Assembly: GCF_020523795.1 (NCBI RefSeq)
Contig: NZ_JAJALI010000001.1
Span: 868,001 to 932,000 of the forward strand
From: Ancylobacter sp. Lp-2
Lineage (GTDB): Bacteria > Pseudomonadota > Alphaproteobacteria > Rhizobiales > Xanthobacteraceae
Length of the DNA stretch: 64,000 nt
Direction: 5' to 3'
The notes beneath the pieces were generated by a model. That model was not told the origin of the DNA, did no database searches, and was given only the letters and a program-made list of their open reading frames with translations. The position numbers and the translations under genes are program-made. Below, in pieces: positions 1-9,027 of the stretch (within the stretch, counting starts at the first letter, position 1; every line of letters begins with the position of its first letter).

Positions 1-372
1 GAGCCCCTTCTTATCGAGCTCGTTGAAGTGCTCCCAGGTGGCCCAGCGCGGCACCAAGTTGGAATTGGCGATCAGCACCCGCGGCGCGTCCTTGTGGGTG
101 CGGAACACCCCGACCGGCTTGCCGGACTGCACCAAAAGCGTCTGGTCGGCGTCGAGCTTGCGCAGCGCGGTGACGATGCGGTCGAAGCTCTCCCAGTCGC
201 GCGCCGCCCGGCCGATGCCGCCATAGACCACCAGCTCGCCGGGCTTCTCGGCGACGTCGGGGTCGAGATTGTTCATCAGCATGCGCAGCGGCGCCTCGGT
301 GAGCCAGCTTTTCGCCGTGAGCTCGGTGCCGCGGGCGGCGCGGATGGTGCGGGAATTGTCGATGCGGGTCAT
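1..372 (-). CDS. hutU: Urocanate hydratase, N-terminal part (runs off the left edge)
   Basis: The first 124 residues are visible; the rest lies left of the window. HutU converts urocanate to imidazolone propionate, the second step of histidine degradation, in the cytoplasm with tightly bound NAD. The visible part has the conserved opening found in urocanases ([19 protein letters not shown], then [14 protein letters not shown] and [13 protein letters not shown]), which is very characteristic of the family. Its ATG (370-372) overlaps the TGA of hutG in an ATGA, so the two are translationally coupled as the last genes of the hutI-H-G-U operon. Confidence 0.95.
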   Translation of the reverse strand, partial: MTRIDNSRTIRAARGTELTAKSWLTEAPLRMLMNNLDPDVAEKPGELVVYGGIGRAARDWESFDRIVTALRKLDADQTLLVQSGKPVGVFRTHKDAPRVLIANSNLVPRWATWEHFNELDKKGL

Positions 373-1196
373 GAACGGGCTCCCTGCGAGCGGGCAAAGG
401 CGAGGCACGCCTCGAAGATGGCGACGAGGGCGGAACGGACGGGGGCGGCGTAGGCGGGATCATAAGGCGCCGGCCAATTGTCCGGGCCGACGGGTCCGGC
501 CGGATCCGGCATGTAGGTGCGGCAGGCCAGCTCCATTTGCACCGCATGCACGCCGCGTTCCGGCGCGCCGTAGTGGCGGGTGATGTAGCCGCCCTTGAAG
601 CGGCCATTGCTGACGCGCGAGAAGGCGGTGGCGTCGCAGATCGCCTCGACGGCGGCCTGCAGCGCCGGCGCGCAGCTGGCGCCCGAATTGGTGCCGATGT
701 TGAAATTCGGCAGCGTGCCCTCGAACAGGCGCGGGATCACCGAGCGGATCGAGTGGCAATCATACAGCACCACCGCGCCGTGGATCGCGCGGGCATGCTC
801 GATCTCCGCCGACAGGGCGGCGTGATAGGGATCGAAATAGGCCGCGCGGCGGGCGGCGACGTCCGGGCCCTTGCCGGGCTGGTAGAGCGGCTCGCCGTCG
901 AAGCTGGTGGTCGGGCACAGTTCGGTGGTCGCCTGCCCGGGATAGAGCGAGACGCCGGAGGGGTCGCGATTGACGTCGATGGCGGTGCGGGAGACCGAGG
1001 TACGCACCACGCTGGCGCCCATGCCGGCGGCGAAGTCGTAGAGAAGCTCGATCCACCAGTCGCAATCCTTGCGGGCGAGCCAGGGCGAGACGAGCTCGCC
1101 GGCGATATCGTCCGGGAGGTCGGTGCCGGTATGCGGCAACGAGACCACCAGCGGCGCCGTACCGCGAATGACAGAGAGGAAGTCGGGGTGGGTCAT
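369..1196 (-). CDS. hutG: N-formylglutamate deformylase
   Basis: A 275-residue protein of the N-formylglutamate amidohydrolase family. It releases formate and glutamate from N-formylglutamate, the final step of the five-step Hut route that uses HutF. Near the N-terminus it has the family signature [13 protein letters not shown], then [13 protein letters not shown], and later [11 protein letters not shown], which carry the likely metal-binding His and Asp residues. The start chosen is the ATG five bases after the hutH stop; the open frame extends further upstream but would overlap hutH completely. The presence of both HutF and this enzyme shows that formiminoglutamate is deiminated rather than hydrolysed directly to glutamate. 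Confidence 0.93.
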   Translation of the reverse strand: MTHPDFLSVIRGTAPLVVSLPHTGTDLPDDIAGELVSPWLARKDCDWWIELLYDFAAGMGASVVRTSVSRTAIDVNRDPSGVSLYPGQATTELCPTTSFDGEPLYQPGKGPDVAARRAAYFDPYHAALSAEIEHARAIHGAVVLYDCHSIRSVIPRLFEGTLPNFNIGTNSGASCAPALQAAVEAICDATAFSRVSNGRFKGGYITRHYGAPERGVHAVQMELACRTYMPDPAGPVGPDNWPAPYDPAYAAPVRSALVAIFEACLAFARSQGARS

Positions 1197-1201
1197 GCCG
1201 C

Positions 1202-2737
1202 TTACTCCCCGCTGATGGCCGGCAGCAGGCCGGCGGCCAGCGCGGCGACGGCGCCGGAGCGGATGAGCGCGTTCGCCGCCTCCATGTCGGGGGCGAAATA
1301 GCGGTCGTCGTCGAGATGCGGCACCTCGGCGCGCAGGGTGGCGCGCACCGTCTCCAGCACCGGCGAGGAGGCGAGTGGCTGATGGAAATCGCAGCCCTGC
1401 GCGCCGGCCAGCAATTCGATGCCGATCACCGCCACCGCGTTCTCCACCATGCCCAATAGCCGGCGGGCGCCGTGCGCGGCCATGGAGACGTGGTCTTCCT
1501 GGTTCGCCGAGGTGGGGATGGAATCGACGCTGGCCGGATAGGCCTTCTGCTTGTTCTCGGAGACGAGGGCGGCCGCCGTCACCTGCGGGATCATGAAGCC
1601 GGAGTTGAGGCCGGGCTTGGGGGTGAGGAAGGCCGGCATGCCCGACAGTGCCGGGTCGACCAGCATGGCGATGCGCCGCTCGGCGAGCGAGCCGATTTCG
1701 CACACCGCCAGCGCGATCATGTCGGCGGCGAAAGCCACCGGCTCGGCGTGGAAATTGCCGCCGGACAGCGCGACGCCGTCCTCGGCGAAGATCAGCGGGT
1801 TGTCGGAGACGCCGTTGGCCTCGGTCTCCAGCGTGGTGGCCGCCTGTCTGAGCACGTCGAGCGCCGCGCCCATCACCTGCGGCTGGCAGCGCAGGCAATA
1901 GGGATCCTGCACCCGCTCGTCGCCGACGAGATGCGAGGCGCGGATCGCCGAGTCCTGCATCAGCCGGCGCAGCGCCTCGGCGGTCTCGATCTGGCCCTTA
2001 TGTCGGCGCAGCGCGTGGATGCGCGGGTCGAAGGGCGCGTCGGAGCCGCGCGCGGCATCGGTGGACAGCGCGCCGGTGACCAGCGCCGAGCGGTAGAGGT
2101 TCTCCGCCTCGAACAGGCCGGCCAGCGCGTTGGCGGTGGAGAACTGCGTGCCGTTGAGCAGAGCGAGGCCTTCCTTCGGCCCGAGCTCGACCGGCGTGAG
2201 GCCGGCATCGGCCAGCGCAACGGCGGCCGGCAGGCGGGTGCCGTCGACGAAGATCTCGCCGACGCCGATCAGTGTGGTGGTCATGTGCGACAGCGGGGCG
2301 AGGTCGCCGGAGGCGCCGACCGAGCCCTGGCAGGGCACCACCGGGGTGAGACCCTTGGCCAGCATGGCTTCCAGCAGCGCCAGCGTCTTCGGCTGGATGC
2401 CGGAGGCGCCCTGTGCGAGGCTGGCGAGCTTCAGCGCCATCATCAGCCGCGCGACGGGGACCGGCATCGGCTCGCCGACACCGGCGGCGTGCGACAGCAC
2501 GATGTTGCGCTGGAGCGTGGCGAGATCGGCGTCGCCGATGCGCACCGTGGCGAGCTTTCCGAAGCCGGTATTGATGCCGTAGACGGGTTCGCCTTTCGCC
2601 AGGATGTCGGCGACCGCCTTGGCGGAACGTTCCACCGCCGGCAGGCAGGCGGCATCGAGCCGGGCGCTGGCGCCGCGATAGATGGCGCGCCACTCCGCGA
2701 GGGAGACGGCGCCGGGTTTCAGGATGATCTCGCTCAT
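1202..2737 (-). CDS. hutH: Histidine ammonia-lyase (histidase)
   Basis: A 511-residue enzyme that eliminates ammonia from L-histidine to give urocanate, the entry step of the pathway. The Ala-Ser-Gly triad that cyclises to the MIO electrophile is at residues 142-144 ([11 protein letters not shown]), and the N-terminal YGINTGFG motif at 53-60 is present. Length is typical for the family. The ATG overlaps the hutI stop codon (ATGA), so expression is coupled to hutI. Confidence 0.97.
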   Translation of the reverse strand: MSEIILKPGAVSLAEWRAIYRGASARLDAACLPAVERSAKAVADILAKGEPVYGINTGFGKLATVRIGDADLATLQRNIVLSHAAGVGEPMPVPVARLMMALKLASLAQGASGIQPKTLALLEAMLAKGLTPVVPCQGSVGASGDLAPLSHMTTTLIGVGEIFVDGTRLPAAVALADAGLTPVELGPKEGLALLNGTQFSTANALAGLFEAENLYRSALVTGALSTDAARGSDAPFDPRIHALRRHKGQIETAEALRRLMQDSAIRASHLVGDERVQDPYCLRCQPQVMGAALDVLRQAATTLETEANGVSDNPLIFAEDGVALSGGNFHAEPVAFAADMIALAVCEIGSLAERRIAMLVDPALSGMPAFLTPKPGLNSGFMIPQVTAAALVSENKQKAYPASVDSIPTSANQEDHVSMAAHGARRLLGMVENAVAVIGIELLAGAQGCDFHQPLASSPVLETVRATLRAEVPHLDDDRYFAPDMEAANALIRSGAVAALAAGLLPAISGE

Positions 2738-3936
2738 TTCCCCCTCCACACCCGCGCATGCAGCGGGTTGAAACCCATGCGGTAGACCAGCTCGGCCGGG
2801 CGCTCGATGTCCCAGATCGCGAGGTCGCAAGATTTGCCGGCTTCCAGCGTGCCGATGCTGTCGAGCCGCCCGAGCGCGCGGGCGGCCTCGCGGGTGACAC
2901 CGGCGAGGCACTCGTCCACCGTCAGGCGGAACAAAGTCGCGCCCATGTTCATGGTGAGCAAGAGCGAGGTCAGCGGCGAGGTGCCGGGATTGCAGTCGGT
3001 GGCCAGTGCGATCTTGGTGCCGTGCGCGCGGAAGAGATCGACCGGCGGCACCTTGGTCTCGCGGATGAAGTAGAAGGCGCCTGGCAGCAGCACCGCCACC
3101 GTGCCAGCCTTCGCCATGGCGGCCGCGCCGTCGGCGTCGGTATGTTCGAGATGGTCGGCGGAGAGCGCGCCGAACTCGGCCGCTAGCTTCGCGCCGTGCA
3201 GGTTGGACAGCTGGTCGGCATGCAGCTTCACCGGCAGGCCGAGGTCGCGGGCGGCGGTGAACAGCTTCGCCACCTCGTCGGGCGAGAAGGCGATGCCCTC
3301 GCAGAAGGCGTCGACCGCGTCGGCGAGCTTTTCCGCGGCGATGCACGGCAGCAGCGCGATGACCTGATCGATATAGGCGGCCTTGTCGCCCTTGGCCTCC
3401 GGCGGCAGCGCGTGGGCGCCGAGATAGGTGGCGGCGACCGAGACCGGGCGGGCCTGCCCGAGCGCTCGGGCGGCCCGAAGGCTCTTCAGTTCGGCCTCGT
3501 CCGACAGGCCGTAGCCGGACTTCACCTCGACGGTGGTGACGCCCTCGGCGATCAGCGCGTCGAGCCGGCGCAGCGCGGCGGCGACGAGATCGGCCTCGCT
3601 GGCGGCCCGCGTGGCCTTCATGGTGGAGACGATGCCGCCGCCGGCGCGGGCGATCTCCTCATAGGAGGCACCGGCGAGCCGCAGCTCGAATTCATGCGCG
3701 CGGTCGCCGCCGAAGACGAGATGAGTGTGGCAGTCGATCAGCCCGGGCGTGATCCAGCGGCCTTCGACGTCGATGGTCTCCGCCGCCTCGAAGGCGGGCG
3801 CCTCGGCGGCCGGGCCGGCATAGAGGATGCGACCGTCCGTCGCCGCGATCAGGCCATCCTCGACGATGCCGAGGCCGGGACGGGTCTCGTCGAGGGTGGC
3901 GAGGCGGGCACCGCGCCAGATACGCTCGCATCTCAT
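2734..3936 (-). CDS. hutI: Imidazolonepropionase
   Basis: A 400-residue amidohydrolase-superfamily enzyme that hydrolyses imidazolone-5-propionate to N-formimino-glutamate. The metal-binding HxH is at residues 70-72 in [13 protein letters not shown], and the later KLHADQLS and ALATDCNPG segments fit the family. The ATG at 3934-3936 begins MRCERIWRG; the frame remains open upstream, but a longer start would run through the operator palindrome, so the internal start is preferred. First gene of the leftward operon hutI-hutH-hutG-hutU. Confidence 0.95.
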   Translation of the reverse strand: MRCERIWRGARLATLDETRPGLGIVEDGLIAATDGRILYAGPAAEAPAFEAAETIDVEGRWITPGLIDCHTHLVFGGDRAHEFELRLAGASYEEIARAGGGIVSTMKATRAASEADLVAAALRRLDALIAEGVTTVEVKSGYGLSDEAELKSLRAARALGQARPVSVAATYLGAHALPPEAKGDKAAYIDQVIALLPCIAAEKLADAVDAFCEGIAFSPDEVAKLFTAARDLGLPVKLHADQLSNLHGAKLAAEFGALSADHLEHTDADGAAAMAKAGTVAVLLPGAFYFIRETKVPPVDLFRAHGTKIALATDCNPGTSPLTSLLLTMNMGATLFRLTVDECLAGVTREAARALGRLDSIGTLEAGKSCDLAIWDIERPAELVYRMGFNPLHARVWRGK

Positions 3937-3986
3937 GTCCGGAGGCCTCGCGAAGTCGCTGGTAAAGTCGTTGGCAAGGGCGTCAA

Positions 3987-4000
3987 TATGTATATACATA
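3987..4000. promoter_or_regulatory. HutC-type operator between hutI and hutF
   Basis: A perfect 14-bp palindrome, TATGTATATACATA, in the 113-bp gap between the divergent hutI and hutF starts. HutC, the GntR-family urocanate-responsive repressor, is known to bind TGTA-N2-TACA type palindromes in Pseudomonas, and the core here (TGTATATACA) fits that pattern. A single site could control both directions. No hutC gene lies in the window. Confidence 0.7.
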
Positions 4001-4049
4001 AATTGGACAGGGGCGGCTTGTCCATATCGAATCTGCGAAAGGCGACGCG

Positions 4050-5399
4050 ATGACGGTGTTGTGGTCCGGCAGTGTGCTGCTTCCCGAGGGCTGGGCAAGC
4101 GATGTGCGTCTCACTCTGGCTGGCGGTCGCATTGCCGGGATCGCCGTCGGGGTGGTGCCGGAGCCCGGCGACGAACGGCACGCGGTGGTGGTTCCCGGCC
4201 TGCCGAACCTGCACAGCCATGCTTTCCAGCGGGCGATGGCCGGGCTCACCGAGGTGCGCGGCCCGGAGGGCGACAGCTTCTGGACCTGGCGCGACCAGAT
4301 GTACCGCGCTGTCGACCGGCTCGACCCGGAGGATGTCGAGGCGATCGCCGCGCTCGCCTATGTCGAGATGCTGGAGGCCGGCTTCACCCGCGTCGGCGAG
4401 TTCCACTACCTGCACCACGACCGCGATGGCACGCCCTATGCCGATGTCGGCGAACTCTCGCACCGTATCGCCGCCGCGGCGGGCGCGGCCGGCATCGCGC
4501 TCACCTTGCTGCCGGTGTTTTACGCTCATGGCGGCTTCGGCGGGCAGGCGCCGGGCCACGGGCAGCGGCGCTTCCTCAACGATGTCGAGCGCTTCGGCCG
4601 GCTGATGGAGAGCGCCGCGCGGGCGCTGGCGCCGCTGCCCGGCGCGGTGCTCGGCCTCGCGCCGCACAGCCTGCGCGCCGCGACGGCGCAGGAGATCGCC
4701 GCCATCCTGCCGCTGACCGGCGGGCCGATCCACATCCATGTCGCCGAGCAGGTGAAGGAGGTGGAGGACTGCCTGGCCTTCTCCGGCACGCGGCCGGTCG
4801 ACTATCTCTACGACCACGCGCCGGTCGACGAGCGCTGGTGCCTGATCCACGCCACCCACATGACCGAGGCGGAGACCCTGCGGCTGGCGGCGAGCGGCGC
4901 GGTGGCCGGCCTGTGCCCGATCACCGAGGCTAATCTCGGCGACGGCATCTTCCCTGGCCGGCGTTTCGCGGAAGCGGGCGGCCGCTATGGCGTCGGCTCG
5001 GATTCCAATGTGCGGATCGACGCAGCGGAAGAGCTGCGGCTGCTGGAATATTCCCAGCGGCTCGGCGAGCGGGCGCGCAATGTGATGGCGCTCGCGGCCG
5101 GCGCCTCCACCGGGCGGCGGCTGTTCGATGCGGCGCTTTCCGGCGGCGCGCAGGCGCTGGGGGCCGAGGCGGGCATCGCGCTCGGCCGGCCGGCCGACCT
5201 CGTCAGCTTTGATGCCGGCACGCCGTCGCTGCATGGCAAGCGGGGCGACGCGCTCCTCGACGGCTTCATCTTCGCCGGCGGCGCACCGGTCGATGCGGTG
5301 TGGCGCAACGGCGCCAAGCTGGTCGAGGGCGGGCGCCATCAGGCGCGGGCGACGGTGGAGGCCGGCTACCGGCGGGTGCTCGACAAGCTGGCGGGCTGA
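4050..5399 (+). CDS. hutF: Formimidoylglutamate deiminase
   Basis: A 449-residue amidohydrolase that deiminates N-formimino-L-glutamate to N-formyl-L-glutamate plus ammonia, feeding HutG. Metal ligands are visible as HSH at residues 55-57 ([13 protein letters not shown]), His in HIHVAEQ near 228-230, His near 267-270, and Asp318 in [11 protein letters not shown]. Transcribed divergently from hutI. Its presence commits the organism to the five-step pathway. Confidence 0.95.
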   Translation: MTVLWSGSVLLPEGWASDVRLTLAGGRIAGIAVGVVPEPGDERHAVVVPGLPNLHSHAFQRAMAGLTEVRGPEGDSFWTWRDQMYRAVDRLDPEDVEAIAALAYVEMLEAGFTRVGEFHYLHHDRDGTPYADVGELSHRIAAAAGAAGIALTLLPVFYAHGGFGGQAPGHGQRRFLNDVERFGRLMESAARALAPLPGAVLGLAPHSLRAATAQEIAAILPLTGGPIHIHVAEQVKEVEDCLAFSGTRPVDYLYDHAPVDERWCLIHATHMTEAETLRLAASGAVAGLCPITEANLGDGIFPGRRFAEAGGRYGVGSDSNVRIDAAEELRLLEYSQRLGERARNVMALAAGASTGRRLFDAALSGGAQALGAEAGIALGRPADLVSFDAGTPSLHGKRGDALLDGFIFAGGAPVDAVWRNGAKLVEGGRHQARATVEAGYRRVLDKLAG

Positions 5400-5428
5400 G
5401 CCCGCCACTTCCGGGGTCGCCCAAATCT

Positions 5429-5444
5429 TGTATTTAGTATACAT
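5429..5444. promoter_or_regulatory. Imperfect TGTA/TACA element upstream of the reductase-PAS gene
   Basis: TGTATTTAGTATACAT lies 25 bases before the next start codon. It shares the TATACAT half with the hut operator but is not a perfect palindrome. It may be a second GntR-type operator, or part of a promoter -10 region (TAGTAT). This is a by-eye observation only. Confidence 0.3.
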
Positions 5445-5468
5445 CAAATCGGAGTGGAGGACGCTCCG

Positions 5469-6782
5469 ATGCGTAACGACGACCAGGCGGCAATGTCCGC
5501 CACCCCGAATCAGGCTGGCGCCGCGAATTCTGCCGCCGCCGCGCGCGACTACCGGATCAGCGCCCGCCGCAAGGAGAGTGAGATCATCACCTCCTTCGAG
5601 CTGACGCCGCTCGATGGCGCCGCCCCGCCGCCGCATGTCGCCGGGCAGTATCTGACGCTGTTCGCCGACATTCCCGGCCTCGGCGAGGCGAAGCGCAACT
5701 ACACCATCTCCACCGCGCCGAATGGCGACCATCTGCGCATCTCGGTGAAGCGCGAGCCGCAGGGCCAGGTGTCGCGCTGGCTGCACGACACCGCGCAGAT
5801 CGGCACGCGGCTGACCATCGCCCCGCCGGCCGGCGCCTTTGTGCTGCCGGCGACCCGCGAGCGGCCCATCGTGATGGTGAGCGGCGGCGTCGGCCTGACG
5901 CCGATGATCGCCATGCTGGAGGCGCTGGCGGCCGAGAAGGCTAGCGTGCCCGTGCATTTCGTCCACTGCGCCCGCGACGGCGCGGTGCATGCCTTCGGCG
6001 CGCATGTGAAGGAGCTGGTGGCGGCGCTGCCCAATGCCCGCGCCACGATCTTCTACAGCCAGCCCCGGCCGCAGGATCGGCAGGGCAAAGATTTCGACGT
6101 TGCCGGCCGGGTGACGCTCGACTGGCTGAAGGCCGAGATTCCGCTCGGCACGGCGGACCTTTATGTCTGCGGCCCGCTCGACTTCCTGCGCGCGCTGGTG
6201 CCGGCGCTGGCCAAGGCCGGTGTCGAGGCCGGGCGGCTGCATTACGAATTCTTCGGGCCGGTCGAGGACCTGTTCGACGAAGCGGGTGGCGCGACAGCGG
6301 CGGTGCCGGCGACCGGAGGGACGGCGATGGATTATCAGGCGACCGCCGAGGGCGGCTTCACCCGCGAGGAGATCGGCGACGGCCTCATCGACAGCGCCGC
6401 CGACGCGGTGGTGGCGAGCGACCGCGACGGGCGGATCGTGATGTGGAACGCTGGTGCCGCGCGCATCTTCGGCTTTTCGGAGGCCGAGGCGCTCGGCCAG
6501 TCGCTCGATATCATCATCCCCGAGCCGTTCCGCGCCCGCCACTGGGAGGGCTATGTCGAGACCGTCGCCAGCGGCAAGAGCCGCTACGGCGCCGGCGACC
6601 TGCTCGCCGTGCCCGGCCTGACCAGGGACGGACGGCGCATCTCGCTCGAATTCACCATCGTGCTGCTCAAGGATGCGGCAGGAGAGGTGCGCGGCATGGC
6701 CTCGGTGCTGCGCGACGTCACCCGCCGCTTCGAGGAGACGCGGGCGCTGAAGAAGGAGCTGGCGGCGCTGAAGGGCGGCTGA
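5469..6782 (+). CDS. FAD/NAD(P)H oxidoreductase fused to a C-terminal PAS domain
   Basis: A 437-residue two-part protein. Residues about 28-270 are the ferredoxin-NADP reductase-like module found at the C-terminus of flavohaemoglobins: FAD-binding RNYTIS (76-81), NAD-binding GGVGLTPM (139-146), CGP (234-236) and a C-terminal YEFFGP. There is no globin domain and no iron-sulfur cluster. Residues about 299-420 form a PAS domain (DGRIVMWNAGAARIFGF, then FRARHWEGY). Start is the ATG with GGAGG nine bases upstream; a GTG 15 bases earlier is possible. It sits directly before nasT and nasS, while a single-domain globin is encoded inside the nitrate operon at 12191. In Bradyrhizobium an FAD reductase called Flp and a globin called Bjgb form a similar pair in nitrate assimilation, so this is probably the Flp counterpart with an extra sensor domain. 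Confidence 0.8.
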   Translation: MRNDDQAAMSATPNQAGAANSAAAARDYRISARRKESEIITSFELTPLDGAAPPPHVAGQYLTLFADIPGLGEAKRNYTISTAPNGDHLRISVKREPQGQVSRWLHDTAQIGTRLTIAPPAGAFVLPATRERPIVMVSGGVGLTPMIAMLEALAAEKASVPVHFVHCARDGAVHAFGAHVKELVAALPNARATIFYSQPRPQDRQGKDFDVAGRVTLDWLKAEIPLGTADLYVCGPLDFLRALVPALAKAGVEAGRLHYEFFGPVEDLFDEAGGATAAVPATGGTAMDYQATAEGGFTREEIGDGLIDSAADAVVASDRDGRIVMWNAGAARIFGFSEAEALGQSLDIIIPEPFRARHWEGYVETVASGKSRYGAGDLLAVPGLTRDGRRISLEFTIVLLKDAAGEVRGMASVLRDVTRRFEETRALKKELAALKGG

Positions 6783-6896
6783 GCGCCGCACCTGCCGGTT
6801 GCGGCCTGAGGCTTGCTTCGCAGGGCGAGATGTCCCAGTGCGTGGTCCCGATGTTCCGTTGCCGTCCGCCGTCGAGTTCGATGATGACACCTTGCC

Positions 6897-7487
6897 ATGC
6901 CGGCTGATCCGGGCCTGAAGATCGTCATCGTCGACGAGAGTCCGCTGCGCGCCGCCGTGCTCGACGAGGGGCTGCGCGAGGCGGGCTACGTCAACGTGAT
7001 CTGCCTGCCCGAGCGGCACAACCTGCTGGCGCGCCTGCACGCCATCGACCCCGACGTGATCATCATCGACCTGGAGACCCCCTCGCGCGACGTGGTGGAG
7101 CAGATGTTCCAGGTCAGCCGCGAGGTGAAGCGGCCGGTGGCCATGTTCGTCGACCAGTCGGATTCCTCGACCATCGAGGCGGCGATCGACGCCGGCGTCT
7201 CCGCCTATATCGTCGACGGGCTGAAGAAGGAGCGGGTGAAGTCGATCCTCGACATGACCATCAGCCGCTTCCGCGCCTTCGCCAGGCTGCGCGAGGAGCT
7301 GGAGCAGACCAAGACCCAGCTCGAGGAACGCAAGACCATCGACCGCGCCAAGGGCATCCTGATGCGGCTCAAGGATCTCGACGAGGCCACCGCCTACGCG
7401 CTGATGCGGCGCACCGCGATGAACGAGAAGAAGCGGCTCGTCGACATCGCCCAGTCCATCATCACCGCGGCGGACCTGCTGAAATGA
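6897..7487 (+). CDS. nasT: NasT-like ANTAR-domain antiterminator
   Basis: A 196-residue protein with a receiver-like domain (residues 7-120; Asp58 in VIIIDLE at the phospho-acceptor strand), a connecting coiled coil (about 128-148) and a C-terminal ANTAR RNA-binding domain (about 145-193, with KTIDRAKGILM and a two-helix tail). NasT proteins bind paired hairpins in nitrate-operon leaders and prevent termination. NasS is encoded ten bases downstream, and a matching two-hairpin leader lies before nrtA, which makes the assignment strong. The start codon has no clear ribosome site. Confidence 0.92.
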   Translation: MPADPGLKIVIVDESPLRAAVLDEGLREAGYVNVICLPERHNLLARLHAIDPDVIIIDLETPSRDVVEQMFQVSREVKRPVAMFVDQSDSSTIEAAIDAGVSAYIVDGLKKERVKSILDMTISRFRAFARLREELEQTKTQLEERKTIDRAKGILMRLKDLDEATAYALMRRTAMNEKKRLVDIAQSIITAADLLK

Positions 7488-7497
7488 GGCGGCAACC

Positions 7498-8649
7498 ATG
7501 AGACGCCTTGCGATAGGCTTCATCCCGCTCACCGACGCCGCGACGCTGATCGCCTGCGCCGAGCGCGGCTTCGCCACCGCCGAGGGGTTGGAGATCGACC
7601 TGCACCGCGAGGTGTCCTGGGCCAATATCCGCGACCGGCTGAATGTCGGCCTGCTCGACGGCGCCCACATGCTGGCGCCGCTCGCCATCGCTTCCTCGCT
7701 CGGCCTCGGCCATGTGCGGGTGCCCCTGGTCGCCGCCTTCGCGCTGAACCTAAACGGCGGCGCCATCACCGTGGCGCCGGAGCTGCACGCCGCCCTGGCG
7801 GCGACCGGCGAGGACCTGTCGACCGGCGCCGGCACCGCGCGCGCGCTCGGCGCGGTGGTGCGCACGCGGGCGGCGGCGGGGCGCGAGCAGCTCACCTTCT
7901 CCTCGGTCTACAGCTTCTCCACCCACACCTATGCGCTGCGCCACCTGATGGAGGCCGGCGGCCTCGATCCCGACCGCGACGTGCGCCTCGTGGTGGTGCC
8001 GCCCTCCTACACGGTGGAGAATCTGCGCTCGGGGCTGATCCACGGCTTCTGCGTCGGCTCGCCGTGGAACAGCGTGGCGGTGGAGGCCGGGGTCGGGCGC
8101 ATCGCGCTGCTCGGCACCGAATTGTTCGCCCGCGCGCCGGAAAAGGTGCTCGGCGTGCATGCCCGCTTCGCCAATGCCGAGCCGGACGTGCTGCGCCGGC
8201 TGATCCGCGCGCTGGAGGCGGCGGCGCGCTGGTGCGAGGCGAGCGAGAACCGCGCCGACCTCGTACGCCTGCTGGCCGAGCCGCGCTTCCTCGGCGTGCG
8301 GGCCGACATCATCGAGCGCACGCTGACCGGCCGGCCGGATGTCGGCCCCGGCGGCGCGGCGCGCAGCGATCCGGATTTCCTGGTGCTGCATCGCGGCGGC
8401 GCGACGCGGCCGGATCCGCGCCATGCTTTGTGGATCTATGCGCAGATGGTGCGGGCCGGCCAGGCCGGCTACGCGGTGGACGCCGCGCGCGAGGCACAGG
8501 CGGTCTATCGGCCCGATCTCTACGACGCCGCGCTGGGGATCACCGTCCGGCCGCCGGCCGAGGATGGCGACCCGGTCGGCACGCGGTTCGGCGAGCCGTT
8601 CGATCCCGAGGATGTCGAGGCCTATCTGGCGCGGCTCGGCAGGCGCTGA
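7498..8649 (+). CDS. nasS: NasS-like cytoplasmic nitrate sensor
   Basis: A 383-residue protein of the NrtA/CmpA periplasmic-binding fold, but with no signal peptide, as expected for NasS, which binds nitrate or nitrite in the cytoplasm and sequesters NasT when nitrate is absent. It shares with NrtA the opening GFIPLTDAATL, the DGAHMLAPLA segment and the VVVPPS and FCVGSPWN motifs. It follows nasT by ten bases. The gene order nasT-nasS is the reverse of the often-described nasS-nasT. Confidence 0.88.
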   Translation: MRRLAIGFIPLTDAATLIACAERGFATAEGLEIDLHREVSWANIRDRLNVGLLDGAHMLAPLAIASSLGLGHVRVPLVAAFALNLNGGAITVAPELHAALAATGEDLSTGAGTARALGAVVRTRAAAGREQLTFSSVYSFSTHTYALRHLMEAGGLDPDRDVRLVVVPPSYTVENLRSGLIHGFCVGSPWNSVAVEAGVGRIALLGTELFARAPEKVLGVHARFANAEPDVLRRLIRALEAAARWCEASENRADLVRLLAEPRFLGVRADIIERTLTGRPDVGPGGAARSDPDFLVLHRGGATRPDPRHALWIYAQMVRAGQAGYAVDAAREAQAVYRPDLYDAALGITVRPPAEDGDPVGTRFGEPFDPEDVEAYLARLGRR

Positions 8650-8732
8650 GCCGCTGCGGCGCATTCTTAGCCGGATGCGCGAAATATCCGCATGGAATGA
8701 CGGGTTTTGCTCACAATTTGAGCGTGTGCAAT

Positions 8733-8753
8733 AAGGTATAAAAATACCTTTCT
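8733..8753 (+). terminator. Possible terminator after nasS
   Basis: AAGGTAT (8733-8739) and ATACCTT (8744-8750) form a 7-bp stem with a four-base loop, followed by a short T-rich run. It could end the nasTS transcript, or be an operator; AT-rich and short, so modest confidence. Confidence 0.4.
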
Positions 8754-8825
8754 GTAAATATTCTTGTCTGCCAACTCATTGATTTTGTTCGCTATTATTT
8801 GCCTTTAGTCGTGCCTTTGCGGAAT

Positions 8826-8841
8826 TGGCACGATTTATGTA
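8826..8841 (+). promoter_or_regulatory. Candidate sigma-54 promoter of the nitrate operon
   Basis: TGGCACG-ATTT-ATGT resembles the -24/-12 consensus TGGCACG-N4-TTGC; the GG-to-GT spacing of ten is right, but the -12 element has GT instead of GC. Nitrate operons in this class are often NtrC/sigma-54 dependent. The predicted start near 8852 would put the ANTAR hairpins about 40 bases into the leader. No NtrC site was recognised. Confidence 0.4.
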
Positions 8842-8889
8842 TGTTTAGTCTCACCGTTCGATCAACGCCGATCACGGTTTTCCGATTTC

Positions 8890-8922
8890 CGCCCAGCGAT
8901 GGGTTGCAGCAAAGCCGCTGCC
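8890..8922 (+). promoter_or_regulatory. ANTAR-target RNA leader (two hexaloop hairpins) before nrtA
   Basis: Two adjacent hairpins with six-base loops: P1 is CCC-AGCGAT-GGG (8892-8903) and P2 is GCAGC-AAAGCC-GCTGC (8906-8921), separated by two bases. Both loops have A at position 1 and G at position 4, the diagnostic pattern of ANTAR protein targets. Downstream, GACGGA/TCCGTC (8928-8944) forms another hairpin, and GCTGC at 8945-8949 or CTTGC at 8955-8959 could pair alternatively with P2 or with GCAAG (8924-8928), which would give a termination switch. It lies 106 bases before nrtA. Confidence 0.8.
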
Positions 8923-9027
8923 TGCAAGACGGATCTTCTCCGTCGCTGCCGTGGCTTGCCTGTGTTTCATCGCCGCGCTCGGAAATGGGCGCGGCTCTCA
9001 AAAAATCGACTTCCGAGAGGCACGTTC

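Noticed and set aside
3933-7895. A 1320-codon minus-strand frame opposite hutF, the reductase and nasT
   Set aside because: It is antisense to well-supported genes; the composition (Arg/His/Gly/Ala-rich) is typical for shadows in GC-rich DNA.
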